NCBI GenBank assembly: GCA_023014335.1
Contig: JAECYW010000027.1
Location: forward strand, 1 to 64,000
Direction of reading: 5' to 3'
From: Galerina marginata
Lineage: Eukaryota; Basidiomycota; Agaricomycetes; Agaricales; Galerinaceae
DNA length: 64,000 bases
Shown here: positions 21,936-34,965 of the stretch, in pieces
Numbering within the stretch: position 1 is the stretch's first letter
Layout of the letters: each line of letters opens with the position of its first letter
Notes under the pieces: model-generated
What the model was told of the DNA's origin: nothing
The model's database searches: none
The model's input: the letters and a program-made list of their open reading frames with translations, nothing else
Made by a program: the position numbers and the translations under genes

Positions 21936-24736
21936 CTAGTCGATGAGACGTAGAATATCGCCCTCAAAAACGACACGGCCCTTCTCCTTCATCGCGGCGA
22001 CGGCTCTTGCGACCTCGGAGGTATCAAAGTCCTCATGCTTGTCCTGCGGCATCGCGGCGTTGAGATACGCGAGCAACGCCGAGATGGACAGGTCGTCCGT
22101 CGACTCGTAAGTGGTAGCGAACAAATACTCAACGGAGCCGAATATGAACTGTTTTCTGGAGTGACAGAAAAGATGATGTGTCAGAACGGAAATTGGAAAA
22201 TGGAAATAGAGACGAAAACGGAAACGGAAAAAAGAGAACACATGTTACATGTTTTTTTTTCGGTTTTTAAAGTTCAAGTTGTGACACAGGAACTTGGAAG
22301 GGCGAAAAAAAATACGGAGAAGCGTGCTTACCTGCCAGATGGCGAATCCAGATCGGCGAGACCCACGGGCCAAGGCCGTCTCGGGATTCCACCTCGGGAA
22401 GAAGGTCCAGGACGACCAGACGCAGAAGGAGGAGGAGTCTGCGGCTCGTATTCGCCCTCAGCGTCAGGCTCGCCGTCCGCATCGGCGTCTTCATCCCATG
22501 CCCGTGCGGACGCAGACGCACCCGCCCCACCACCCGCCGCTGCTGCTGCTGCTGCCGACGACGATGCCGCGCCAGACCTGTGGGCATGTGCGGGGTGGGA
22601 ACTGGGTCCACGAGGATCAACGCCGCCGACGCCACTGCCATTGACACGATATGCAGCAACGGCTTGCGACATACTACCCCCGGATCCATTCGCGGGGTAT
22701 CTGCCCTGGGAACTGTATGGAAGGGAGCGAGATTTGTGGTGGTGGTGTTGCTGCTGATGCGGGTGTGGCTGGGGGTGCGGGTGGTGCGAGTGAGGATGAG
22801 GGTGTGGGTATGGATGAAGTTGGCGGTGGTGCTCGCGGTGTGGGTGCCCGTGCTGGTGTAGCTGGTGATGAGCCCTCGAAGTCGACGAGCCAGCAGCGCG
22901 AAAGTGCTCTTCGCTAGTGGTCATACGACGCTGCTCCTTCTGCTTTGCTTCCTTCCTCCGTAGACGGTCTTCTTCGTCGGCGTCGGCGTCAGCCTCGACG
23001 CCCTCCTCTGACTCGAGGTCAGAGGGAGCAGGTCCGTCGCCGCCAGTAGTGCCTTCCCGATCAGACAAGAGTTCGTCTTCCTCCATAGGTACGCCGCCGT
23101 GGTGATGAGAATGCTGGAGATGATGCTTCCTAGCCTTTATATCCGCGATCTCAGCCGCCTTCTGCGTCCGACGTTGACTTAGACGAGATAAAAGAAAAAT
23201 CATCGTAAGTTTTTCTCCAAAACCTCACATAAAAAAGGCAGATACTCACTGTCTAGCCAAACACTTGCCGCGATGCTGCAGCCACGGATAAGCGCAGTAC
23301 GAACTGTCCTGGCGGAGCTGGACCCACTTCTGGCAGAGGGTGCAGAAGACGCGGTTGGGCTCGACTTCGCCTATGAGTCGATCGGCACGGAGGGTAGCAG
23401 CTCGCTGTTCGGCATTTCTTCTACGGGACTCGTGTGCAGGGGCATAGTTGGTCGGGTTGAGGTCATGGAAGGAGGACGGCGAGCCCATAGACGTAGGTGG
23501 GAAACCTGAGCCTGACCGGGGAGGAGGTTGGACCTGCCCAGGATGAGCTTTAGGCGAAGCCCCACTGGCAGTCGAGGAGAAAGACCCGGAAGGGCGGTGG
23601 GTTTGGGAGGTAGAGGCAGCTTGGCCCCCTGACGACCCAGGGGCATGTTGGTCGAGATGTTGATTTCTGAATAGATTGTGTAATAAGTCTTCGGTAGAAG
23701 GATAAGATCGATAAAAACTTACGGCACTGCAGCAGACGATCCTGAGGTTCGTTGACATGACGCTCGGTGCTGAAGCCATTTCTGCACGGCTTGGAGGTGG
23801 TCGTCAGGGGGTACACTTAGCCATTTATCGCACATGTTGCATAAGAGTCGTTCTGGATCGAATTTCCGCACATCGGGGTCTTTGGAAAAAAGGGTATTCC
23901 GTTCCTCGAGAGCGTAAACGTTCTTATTGTTGCTGCGGAATAATAAACGTCAGAAAATGAAACAAATAAAAGACATGTCAAAAGGATGTACATCTTCTTT
24001 GCGAGACAGCTCTTGCGGTGGGCATCCCAGGGAATAGAGCAATATGTCGAATTGGGGCGAAGACGAATCCATTTGTCGCAGGAAGCACAAAGCACGCGAT
24101 AGGCTTCGAATTGACCGACGTAAGGGTCAGCACGAAGATACTCGATCCTTTCCTCCTCCGTGCGTTTGGCGCGTCTACGCTTGGAGGGAGGCTGGGAGAG
24201 TGCATCGACGGCGTTTTCAGGAGTGTAGATGACGGGCTCGCCGGTGGGCGGAGCTGAAGCAGGACTAATTTAGAACCAAAATGAATTAGAAGATCGAAAC
24301 ACGAGGTATATCCGGAAGGACACGTACCAGGTCAGTCGATGTGCCTCCCAATGATTAACAGTAAATCCACCAGTCTGTTCGTCCCGAAAAGAGACGCCCG
24401 CGCCGCACGTTTCGCAGATGACGCGGCCAGCCTCGTACTCGTCAGGTCGTGGGTGAGCGCCGCTGGGAAGCGGATTCCCGGTAAGGATGGGCTTCGTTTC
24501 TGGTTCTTCAGGTCGCTCCTTGCGTTTGAGTGGATTCCTAGAAAAGAGAAAAGAGATGACGAAAATGAGCACGGAAAAAAAGACAAAGAAATGAGAGAAA
24601 AGAGTAACTCACGTCGGTGATGGCGACATGGGGGACGGTGTCGACGTAGGCGATCTATAAGCAGGTTATAAGCCTCCTAAAACGTGTTGAGAGGTAATAT
24701 CGGTGCTCACCGAGGTGCTGTGCCAGCGTCGGCCAT
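21936..24736 (-). CDS. Large nuclear-type protein with four CxxC..H..C repeats
   Basis: Eight exons were assembled: 24736-24711, 24654-24613, 24537-24328, 24264-23992, 23932-23723, 23666-23250, about 23176 to 22333, and about 22157-21936. This gives roughly 750 residues. Four related modules occur in order, each near the end of an exon: CETCGAGVSF..HWEAH, CASCDKWIRL..YC..WDAHRKSC, CNMCDKWLSV..WLQHRASC and CTLCQKWVQL..YC..WLQHRGKC. The spacing C-x2-C ... H-x3-C fits zinc ligands. After these come an acidic segment (VEADADADEED), a His/Pro-rich tract with HPHPHPH runs, an Ala/Gly run, and a C-terminal helical segment ending FEGDILRLID that resembles a winged-helix tail. It is probably a nuclear DNA- or chromatin-associated protein, but I do not know the family. 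The start was chosen because it joins in frame with exon 2. Confidence 0.75.
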
Positions 24737-26893
24737 GGCTCGCGAGGCTCAGGGGTGCAGGAAAGGAGGGCGAGCGGGGCGGTGGTGGACGTGTGGAACA
24801 GAAAACATTGGACGTCTTTTTAGCTGGGATCGTATTCGGATCCAAACTCTGTGTAGCATTTCTGCTAATGAAAGAATTGCAACACGACAGATTCGCACAG
24901 CGAACATAGCACAAAACATTCCCATACAGATTCTTTTCAGACTCCGCTGTAATAATTGAACGCGTCACATCATCACTGTTCGTCACTCCCTCTTCCGTTC
25001 CCGTCCTCCGTTTTGTCTTTCATCGCGGAATAGTAGAGTCTCTTCTGCCTCTCAAGTTCTGCTGAATCAATGCCGTGAACCTACTTTCCTGTCTAGCGAT
25101 CGCTCGATGGCTGGGCCCGATCTTGAAAGCAAGCACTGATCACCGAAGCAAAAACTGGACCAACCACTTCGGGACAAGGTCGACTGAACAATTAAATTAT
25201 TACCAGATGCTCCGTATTCCCGGATTCGGGATATTTCCTTCGAACGAAAAACGAGCTTCCTATGTCCTCTCAGGAAGTTTAACTCTGGCTCGGGCAGAAC
25301 TCACTTTTCATTCCTCGGCCCAGATTGCAACAACACCTTTTTGGATCGTTTCCGGAAGGCCTTCTTACATAAACTGCGCTTCTCATAGGAGTATTTAGCT
25401 ATGTCGTCGGATCAGCAGCCTGCCTTCCTCTTTCTGCGTCCAAGCTGCTGTCTGCTGCCCGTTTCTAGTCATATCCAGAAAGCTTGTTCCGCCCTGACAT
25501 CGCATGTCGCTGCTCGCCTGCCCATTCTCCGCCTGGAATTCAGAATCCTATCCTATGACTTCCATATGACACAGAGCTTAGCTTTCTTCCTGCCTGCCTG
25601 CCAATCTTTGATATGAACAGACGCAACGCAACGCATGCACCTCACTTTCGACGCCGCCCGCTATCCGAGGAGATGGAAAAGCTTGTTTTGTCAACCTTTT
25701 CAAAGCGGGCCATCAAATCGCCTCTTCTGACCGCCCCTCCTTCGTCCCGAACCCGAAGTGGATCTACGCTGCGCTTTCCACGCTGACCCATCATTCCCGT
25801 GCGAGAGCCCATCATATTCTCGTCTAGAAACAATCCACAGAACTCTGCGAATGCGGAAACGAGACCTCCTTATTCTACCGTCCACGATATCTCCCCCGAC
25901 TCGTGTCTTGGTCGACCTTGTGAATCTAAATCGCAGCTAAAGACATCACTTCCGCTTCCACTAGCACCGGTCGTTCTGTATAACAGTTTCTTCCGCTGAT
26001 CGATGGGTTCCTGGTATAATTGCTCGGAGCATCATGTCACTTGACGTTCGCGGCAACGAATCATCTCTACCTCCTTACTCGTTCTATGTCTCCTGCCGTT
26101 TTTCCAGCTTAATACCTTCGAGATAAATTGTCTATGGCCTTTCACGGCGACACTCGAACAAGTTCACATATATTCCCACTTACGTGGCCTACGAAATTCC
26201 AGAAATCAAAACAAACTCGGAAAACAACCAAACTCGACCGCTCGCCAATTGGCATCAGCGTCATAAGTGAGCTAAGTAAGTCAAGCAAGTGATAATCTAT
26301 TCTTATCAACTGCCAGAAACCCACCCCGATCCCGTCCTGGCAGCAATCTCCGATCTCCCCAGTTGGATATGTAACGTTATCCCCCCCCTTCCTTCCTTCC
26401 AGCCCCTTGGCCATTATTAGCAATCGGCGCCAAATCCGAACTCATATCCAATTGTGAGCCACGGGCGTGGGAGATGTGCATGTCGACGATGTCTACAGTT
26501 CACTGACAATTGACAATGATAGTAACACCAGCTCCTCGTGTCAAATCCCACTGCGCTTCCTTGCGTCATCTGCACATTGCAGAAGTGGGATTTCACTGCA
26601 CTGGGAATAATTCTGGCCACTCCTACCCCGTTCTGAAATCGTCTGATCATTACTTATAGATAGGTCCTGCCTCTTCGGACACCGCCCAATACGGGTTGTT
26701 CCTCTTTCCCAACTATTATGGCAAGGCGCGCATCACATCATCCATGTGCACGGGCACGCGCTACCGGGTAACGCTCATAACGGGTGTTTCTCATTCCGCT
26801 TTCAAATACAAATACAGTTGTATGTGGAATAGTATGTCGGATTACGTTGGCACGGAAATAAAAATTGGAATGAAGGAAATTATGTACTAACCT

Positions 26894-26930
26894 AACGCCT
26901 GCCAGTGCACCCACCTTGCGGGCAGGCGTT
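26894..26930. repeat. Inverted repeat (10-bp stem)
   Basis: aacgcctgcc at 26894-26903 is the exact reverse complement of ggcaggcgtt at 26921-26930, with a 17-nt loop. No gene ends next to it, so a terminator role is not supported. Confidence 0.6.
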
Positions 26931-27340
26931 TGGGGGTTGATATTTTAATTGTAACAGACTAACGGGCATAGCCAGGCGGGCCGCCCTCCATACGCGCTAA
27001 CACATGGCCCTAAAACCATTCCGCCGCCTTTTAACTTTTTACATACGCCCAGAACGCACCTCTCCAATTTCCGCAGACTAAGCGTGTGTCTGACTGGCGA
27101 AGTGGCGTTCAAGTCACACCTCTTCTTTTTGTTTAATTATCGCAGTCTAATGTAACGCCAAAAATCGAGTTCTTTCAACGCTCTGACCATATACGGTGGA
27201 AATTGGATTCTTGGAACGCGGAATGGCACTGGCAGAATGTACAGACTAACCCTAGCGCGTTTGCCGCGGACCTCGTCTGAGAACAAGGCTACTGAAATTT
27301 GACATCTCGCGTGGCCGTGTCGAACGAACTTCAAGTTCTC

Positions 27341-27500
27341 TACGTATCACTGAACTGTTAAACTGACATAAACGTCTGTCTGCATATTATCATTGATACC
27401 CTTGCTCAATGAAGGAACGGTGTTGGATTCCTTACGTATCATTGAACTGTTAAATTAACACAAACGCCTGTCTCTACATTATCATTGATACCCTTGTTCA
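27341..27500. repeat. Two-copy direct repeat, about 68 bp, period 92 bp
   Basis: The segment beginning tacgtatca(c/t)tgaactgtt and ending cattgatacccttg occurs at 27341-27408 and again at 27433-27500 with a few substitutions. It is non-coding and its origin is unknown. Confidence 0.75.
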
Positions 27501-28444
27501 TTCTTGACGAAATAGTCTAATATTTCTTCTTAAATGACTCTAACTCGTCGTTCGTTCACCACTGACCAGCAGGTATCTACCATTTCAGTGATTGTAATAG
27601 GAAAGAACTACTATGCCAATAAATATACCTTCCTCTTACTTCCAGTTATTATCAAGATTTATGTGCGTACATTGGGGGTAGTAATTTGGTGGTTCGAAAT
27701 GATAATCGAGGTCGATACCTCGTGTCAATGCCGCCATTCGACCGCGTCTACCTTGTGCACTACAGCCATAAAAGTCAATTGATATTGATTAAGAGAATTT
27801 TCCGGAAATATAGGACCTTCCCTTATCGGTACTGCCTTTCTCGTTGGAACTGCAACTCACAATATCCACCACGTGCGTCTCTCTCTCTATCAATTTCATT
27901 CACGAGTACCAGGAGGTCGGGTATGATTGCTGATTTCGATTACAGTGTCATATGGCAGTTGAAATGTAACTCGTCAGGAAAAGGCGAGCCCGATCTTTCA
28001 AACTCGTTTTCGTCTCCTTCCTGGCATTATACTTCGTTGTGAGTCAATGAAGCGATCACGATGCCATTTGTTATATCAAGAGCACTAGCCTAATAATCGC
28101 TAATTATAACCAAAAGCTAAGTTAAGGATGCTCGCATTATTTATCTCAGACAAGTAATCGAATATGAAGAACGTTCTATATCTTCACGACGCGGGACAAA
28201 CTCCTCCGACTCTCCACTGATCGTTTCCTTAGGAGGCGCAGTAGTCGGGATGAAACTCATGCCGACCTCCGCGGGTACCCCTGCCCAGGGAGAAAAAGAA
28301 GGAAATACACGTCGACAAGATCCACCTCAGTATGCCTGACTGGAATGATGTTAAAATTGGGTGGGTACCTGCCCAATAAAGAAAGGAAACCAGGCGACAG
28401 AAGGAAAATATCGAGGGGAAAACGAAAGAAAAACATCCTTATGA

Positions 28445-29629
28445 TCAGACTTTGCCATAGCCGCCTTGTTCCAGGAACGTGCTGACGTGCTTCACAATAC
28501 GCTCGAGGCCACCAAGCCACTTTTCCAGCTCAGTGTCGAGCTTCTCGACCGAGCCTCCCTGAGATATCTTGGCATAGAAATCATGACGGTGAGGGACGGC
28601 TCGGATCGCCACCTTTCACAGTGAGAACGATTGGAGGGAGAGAGAAGAATACATTAATCGCGGATAGCGAAATTAAAACGAGGTTCAGGACGATAAGGTT
28701 GAATGAGGAGCCCGAGGGGTTGGTGAAAGAAGAAGGAAGATCGAATAGGGGGTGCATAGATGTGTCATAGGCGAGTCAGAATGGATCATAACTGAAGGAG
28801 ATAAAACTACTTACGGACACGACAGAACGGATGATGAAGGTGTGGTGGTGTCGCAGGACCTCATCGTATGACCGCTTGAAGCAAACGTGGAGTTCGGAGT
28901 TTCTGTCCTGCTGCATGTTCTGCAGCGCCCTACATGTAAAGGCGAGACCCCTGAGAAGTCGGGAATGACATGAATGAGCAACCACAGAAGGAGTTCGCGT
29001 TCGGAGAGATAGACATAGGGATAAAGATATGTCACGGTTAATACTAATCGACGTGGGTAATGACCGAGCTAACTTTCACGCACCGTATGAGACGAACAAG
29101 GCAGGGTGTCGCATGTTTCTGCGTTTCCACACTCTCCGAGCGCACCAGTTCTTCCAAAGTGCCTGACTTTTCTCTGGCTGCCTCATATCGACCACGAACA
29201 CCCTGTAAACCGCGCACGACATTTCATATCAAGAGAAGAACGCGGATACATATGAGAATGAGAACGAGAATACAAAGAGAAAAGAAGTCGAACGCACGTT
29301 GATGTTACTTCTGATATCTGACTGTACGAAACCAAAGACTCCCGAACCAAGTAGGTCTTCACGTATACGGGACCGCATCAGCCCCCGTAACTCCTCGGTT
29401 GAGACAATTGATGAACGCGTAAAGGATCCTCACCGAACATCTTTACCAGCCCATCTGAGGCTTCCAAGAAGGGCGCTGTCTCCACGCCGTCTTCTGTAAA
29501 AGGAACTTCAGAGAAAGACTAAGTGTACCATGAAATTCGTGCCCAAGGTTCGAAAGTTGGAGTTTAGCTGCGACGACAGGACGACGTGCAGATTTTACTT
29601 ACTTTGACCGTTTCAAAGTAGGGAGCCAT
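28445..29629 (-). CDS. Glycolipid transfer protein (about 197 aa, 6 exons)
   Basis: The start codon is at 29629 (MAPYFETVK). Further exons encode FLEASDGLVKMF, then FGFVQSDIRSNIN (29355-29297 region), then the segment ending CLVRLIR, then GLAFTCRAL through LRHHHTFIIRS, then AVPHRHDFYAKI to the end KWLGGLERIV..GGYGKV at 28445. This is a full-length GLTP fold; such proteins are usually 200-210 residues. They move glycosphingolipids between membranes in the cytosol. The Asp and Asn of the headgroup site (SD-x3-N) and the conserved His (LRHHHTF) are present. The conserved Trp that stacks on the sugar, normally in LLWLxRGL, is Arg here (LVRLIRGL). Splice sites are GT-AG and the frame is continuous. 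Confidence 0.88.
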
Positions 29630-30225
29630 GTAGGAGTCGGAAAGCAAGGGGAGAGTTGTCCGGAGGCACGACGAAATCAAGTAAAACACGTTCTCGCCAT
29701 GAGCCTTGTCAAGGTCGACGCCTCGACGTGCCAGTGGTCCTCCAAGGAGATGACGACTGAGGCACGTGGCGTTTTGTAAGCCCGGCCCGGTGGGCTCTTC
29801 AGGAATTTGCAAATTGCCACTAATTATAATTTCGCCTTGAGTGCGCCACAATGAAGTGACTTTTCTGATTTCTGAGTATGTAGATTATAAAGGCCCCAAA
29901 AAAATCTAAGTGGCTATTGAAATATACATAATTAGTTTCAATAACGAAAACATTATAAGGGCATCGATGAATCCAATCCATTGGAACCGCAATTTCCAGT
30001 CATTACGACCTGCCTACTCTGTTAAGCAAACTCGTCATTAATATCACTTAATTTTGGCTGAAGGGCACAGATACTCTCATAGCTCGGTACCGTTAAATTT
30101 CGCCAATGCAAGTAACTTCTTTCTTCAAAACAGATAATGTACATTTGGAGCGTTTCTCGTGTATCTCTACCAGATCGACCAGCGCTAATCGGCTTATCAA
30201 ATACCCGGTGTTGGTGTACGGCAAA
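29630..30225. other. Intergenic between the GLTP and glyoxal oxidase genes
   Basis: About 600 nt separate the GLTP start from the 3' end of the oxidase gene, which is on the same strand. It should include the GLTP promoter and the oxidase 3' UTR. No other feature is seen. Confidence 0.4.
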
Positions 30226-32758
30226 TTACTCGTTACTTCCGTCTTGAGGCGCCAAGGGCGGAGAGACCTTAGTATTTAGCAAGCTGCAGCAACAACGTTA
30301 GGCTTTACTTCGCACACGTTCGTGTGGACCCAAAGCAGGACGACTTACTTTGCGATGGCGCCTTGATCAACTGGAGGCGATGCTCCCGTCCCAATTAATG
30401 TCTTATGACCGAAGCTGGGTACGCCAGCACTTGTAACGACATACAAATATGCCGGACCAGGCGGGTAGTGCTTCGCCGACGGTGGGCCAGTTACAGTGAG
30501 AGTACGTCTGTCGGCTGAAAGGGTCGTTACCAACTTAACGAGACGTTGGTCCATGTGAACAGCATGTGTGGCAAAACCCAAGTCGATAATGACCGCTTTA
30601 ATAAAGACAATAAGCAAGTCGATCTTTGTCAATAATAAATGCAGTCCTAACCAGTTACCGAAGTGACGCCCGTTGGTAGTTGAACTGCAAGATCAAATTT
30701 TACGTTATAATTCACGGTAGCTGGAAGACCGGTATACGTTGGGCGAGGTTGCGACATATACGGAGGAGAAAAGAATTCCAGCCTAGGTACTCGACATAAG
30801 AAGCGATCAACGTATTCAGGGAGAGCCCATACCTGTATTCTGTCGCATATTTTGCTGTGCTCACGTCCACATTTGGGTTAGATCCAGCTATGGTAAGATT
30901 TGAAACGGGTAAGTCTACGCATAGCGCGAAAGCGATCAAAACCATAACCCACCTATCATAATGGTACCATTTGGTGTTAGAGTTGCAGTCGAATGATACA
31001 TCCTAGCAATGGTCGACGCTGGAAGACCCGCGGAGGAGAATCGGCTACCGACAGCCGCCGATGGGTCATATATTACAGGAGTGAAGGCCGGGTTGTCTGC
31101 ATTACTATTGCCAACGCGGTTTTTAACCTTCGAAGATGCGTGAATATGGAAATAGAACTACGAATCAGATGGCTTACATTTCCAAACCCAGCAACTCCAG
31201 TAGTCGCGCCGTTTACAATGAGGATGCGCATGTCAGGCAACTGAACTAACTCGAGCATTACTCTAGGCTGAGGCATAGTTTCGACATGCCAGCCAGCAGC
31301 GATTCCCGCAGTTGTCAGCACCAGACGGGAGCATTGAGAAGAGGTCGGAGTCTGGGATGTAAAATCCGACGGGTTGGCGGTATCTGAGACGGTTGAACCT
31401 CCGCAGATTATGACTTCGGGAGTGTAATTGTTCTCTGGCGTTAGTGGTAAAAGGGCAGCTCCGGCAGAGAACGGGGAACTTGAGTTGTGAGCATAAATTA
31501 GCTCATGTTACCTGCTAGAGGCAGATGTTCATACCTAACGCGAACCCCGTTCGGAATTCCTGGGAGTCGAGTTTCTTTGTTGGTGCGCCAATTTAAAATC
31601 ATTGCCTGTTGGTTGGCTGCAACAAATATCGTGCCGTCTGGCAAGTAAAGCAAAATTGGGAAGTGATTGCCGTTGAGTGTATCGACTAAGAATTGACTGG
31701 GTATCTTAAGTCCGTTAAAACCTGGGATGAATAAATCAGGATAAATCAGGAGTGGCATTCGGAAGAAATATTGTCTACCGTTAATATTTTTTGGGGGATA
31801 GAACTCGTAGGATGGATTATTCAAAGAGGGACTATTGATGAACCTTGAATAAATGGTCAATTCCTGCCATTCTTTTGGAGAACAATGCGCCTTACGCTCC
31901 ATCGGATGAGCCACTAGTTTTGGGATCAGTTTTGAAAACCCTGTTGTAAGTAAATCTTGAACTTACCCAAAAATTATAACAGACCCGTCTTCGATCCGAA
32001 CCTGTGTTTATTGACGCTGAGAGATATGATATATCCATAGTGAGAATGATGCGTACTGAAGACGGGTACCATCGACCTGAAGTTAAGTGCAGCCTCGAAG
32101 GATTCTCAAAAATATCACACTTGGCGTTTGTACATGGCGTAAAGAGGCGGACCCCTTGTAAGCCGTTCTGACCTGACGAAAGGTAATTTAAAATTAGACT
32201 AACAAGACAATCACTATAGAACAGAAAGATATCCCGCTCACCAGTTATGAGAAGTGGATTGCCACCTGTGCTGACAAGGGTTCCGTTGCTAAGGAAGTTT
32301 CCAGTGCCGCACAAGGTATTGCTCAAGGGGTTTAACGCTCGAACTGTCCTCGTGTTTAGATTGAGCTCAACGGACCAGGCAGGATGACCCGCGACGGTAA
32401 GAGCGTTATGTTCGCTAATTGTGAATTATCACAGGAATTCGTTCAGGAAGTTTTCGTATGTCCAGTAATCACAATACGTACTCTCTATCAAAAATAATCG
32501 CAGTCGTCTCAGAGACGACTGCCATTGCCATGGCGCTCACGCCGGTTGTCCTGAGTGTATAGAGATTGGATGTTAGACCATAAAAATGTAGTGAAAGTGG
32601 CCCAAATTTAGGCGTGCTTACCCTTGTTGGACGAGTGACCACGACCCGGAGACGAAAGCACGATCATGGAGCGATGAAAAAACATTGGATGCAGAGACGT
32701 CCTCGATTCCAAGTCGATTAATCAGTAAATAGCCCAATGCGCTCAGAAGAAACCACAT
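30226..32758 (-). CDS. Glyoxal oxidase-type copper radical oxidase
   Basis: The start codon at 32758 opens a signal peptide (MWFLLSALGYLL). The coding sequence is split into many short exons. The glyoxal oxidase N-terminal domain is followed by the C-terminal DUF1929-type domain (YPPGPAYLYVV, GVPSFGHKTLIGTG). All active-site residues of the P. chrysosporium enzyme have clear counterparts: Cys in NTLCGTG, the cross-linked Tyr in RWYPSS, Tyr-His in MYHSTA (about 30990-31003), and His in THAVHMDQR. The enzyme oxidises small aldehydes outside the cell and gives H2O2 for peroxidases in lignin decay. The end is uncertain: the frame reads a TAA at 30345-30347, but this lies inside a GTAAGT donor. 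Splicing to the acceptor after ttgctgcag gives an in-phase last exon reading NLLNTKV and ending at 30226, which fits the family's usual tail. Confidence 0.85.
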
Positions 32759-34965
32759 AGTGGGGGAATTGGCGGAACTAAAGCTTTCGATTCGTGCTGA
32801 TTTAATGGCTCAAACAGGCCGGGGATCATCCGAGTGAATTTACAGGTGATTCAATTACTTCTTGGTCCATGAGAAATACAAGAGATCCCGAGACGAGGCT
32901 ATCTCCCGCCACACTGGAATATTCTCAGGCACCGGTGATCAGCACCGCACCCGCTAAATCTCACCTCACCACTGATGTCGAATACGAATTCGCCACATAT
33001 GTAGGCCCCTCTTAGAAGACGATTCCGACGGCAGTAACCTCGCTTCCCAAAATATCTCTGGGAAATAAGAAGAGGGGACTGTGAAGCTCTCGCATTATTC
33101 TGTTTTGTACGGCCGAATTGTGAATTTAGTACCTGTTTACTCTACATGGTCGGGGTATTATGACTGCACTCCCTCTGCGCTGTAACGAGGAGATTATTAT
33201 TATTACCTCCAGAATGCTGGCGTACTCCAAAGCTTTCGCCTTTATGTAGTGCGTAATATACTCGAGACTCTTCTGTCTTGATCGAAGCTTCATTAGGCAG
33301 GACGTTGATATTTCCCACACTTTCTCTGCTGCCGATGATTCTTCTTCACACAAGTAGAGGCCAATATATATATTAATCGACTTGCTTATAACCCCCATAC
33401 CTGTGGTAAGCTATCTGCCTCACACCCCATAATTACTTATGGGCGACAACAACCACGAAAGTTACGGAAACATAATTCAGTAGGCGCGTTACTGATCTAT
33501 GGGTATGGTTTAGAAGAGCGTCGACTACAACATACTGCGATGGCCTTGAGTTGAATGAAGTCATGGACGAGATCGAGTTTATTATTAGTCAAACGCGGCC
33601 CGAATCTATTTCCGTCCCGTACCTCACAGTCGTATGTACCTCCCAGTCGGGCCCGAGAAGCTGTTATGTCGCATGCTGCACAGGTCATTCTGATCAGAAT
33701 GGGATCCATAGGCGTCCACAGGCTAGTCGACATAATCCTGTTTCGGCCTCCGGGCGATCAGTTTTTCCCTGCTATATATAATCCTACACCCAACGCAGGT
33801 ACTTACTGGAGCCCCTCTTCAATTCGAATACAAGTGGGAAAGGGCCATGCCAGCCAGCTGTGGATGACTGGTACCTCCTGACTAGACGAGAACTCACGCG
33901 AAGACTGACGAGCAATAGCGTCGCGGGATGATTCACAGTTCGAATAAGTCAGTCATTTACAGAAGACTATGTAGACCATTTGAGAAATCGTGGTTTAACA
34001 ATGGGTATATGCACCCCAGACAACGCAACATGCTCAAAGGAAGCGGACCGACAGAATGCCGCATGGGAATAGAATACTCGACGGTAAGAGTGAGGACTTG
34101 GGAAGGCAAGTCTTTGAACGAAACTTGCGCTTGGCATAAACCGGGACTACATACCCGAGTGAACTACACAGTTCACAATACTGCCGTCGTCCGGCCCGTG
34201 GACTGACGCCTTCATAAGAATTACTGGTTGGAGTTGGGTTGGAGACAACTTAGAACCCAGTCTCGTGAAAGCGTCAATTGAACAAATTTAATTATGTGTT
34301 AAGAAGTGAACTTCCCGTAAATAATACATATCACTTGAACCAATACGAAAAATTCTTCGCTTCTCCATTGCAAACCAGGAGAATACAGTATTGGCTCGCT
34401 TCGTAATCAGCGTTGGCAGGCATTGGCGTGGTCAAGATATATAAATTGGACGGACTGCGGCATCAACGTCAATGCGAGAAGCGCAGCAGCTTGCTATATA
34501 TCAGTCCTTGAAGCCTTGATTGTCGGTTGGAGGCGAAGAACTTCAGTAGATAACATGGTTGTCAAAGCGACATAAGCTGTCAGTGATTAATTCCCTGGCG
34601 GGCGACGCAGAAGAGCTCTGGCGTAGGAACTGCCAGAGAGTGCACAGGCATCGAGAAAAAATAGCGGGCAAATTATGCCCTTTGTTTGGGCACAGGTTTG
34701 GTACGCGATCAAGCGGCAGGATTTGGGTCGTTATTAATAGCATGGGGCACTAAAACGAGGAAACAAACTTGGATAAAATAGGAGGAAGATCTAACACAGT
34801 CGACTGCAAATTGTTCAACAATATGGATCATAAATAAATGATCAAAAAATCAATAGTCAAGATGGTTGAATTCCAACAAAACGACTGGATGGACGATCTT
34901 ATCTTATCAAGTTGACGTCATAGAGTGATTATCACTCGGGCCGAACCACGCATCAGAGGTCGCTT
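32759..34965. other. Intergenic, 2.2 kb
   Basis: No supported gene. Frames at 33126-33398, 33497-33881, 33928-34206 and 34543-34753 lack domains. A TATA-like atatataaa at about 34435-34445 is followed at 34554 by an ATG whose frame closes after a few codons, possibly the relic of a small gene. The first few hundred bases should hold the oxidase promoter. Confidence 0.4.

Larger units (their letters stand above)
24737..28444. other. Intergenic, 3.7 kb, no gene recognised
   Basis: Frames of 60-118 codons occur on both strands but none has a domain, signal peptide or splice support. The region holds a hairpin-forming inverted repeat at 26894-26930 and a two-copy direct repeat at 27341-27500, both listed separately. 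Confidence 0.45.

Noticed and set aside
22035..22757. A 240-codon plus-strand frame
   Set aside because: It is the antisense shadow of the His/Ala/Gly-rich exon of the minus-strand zinc-repeat gene.
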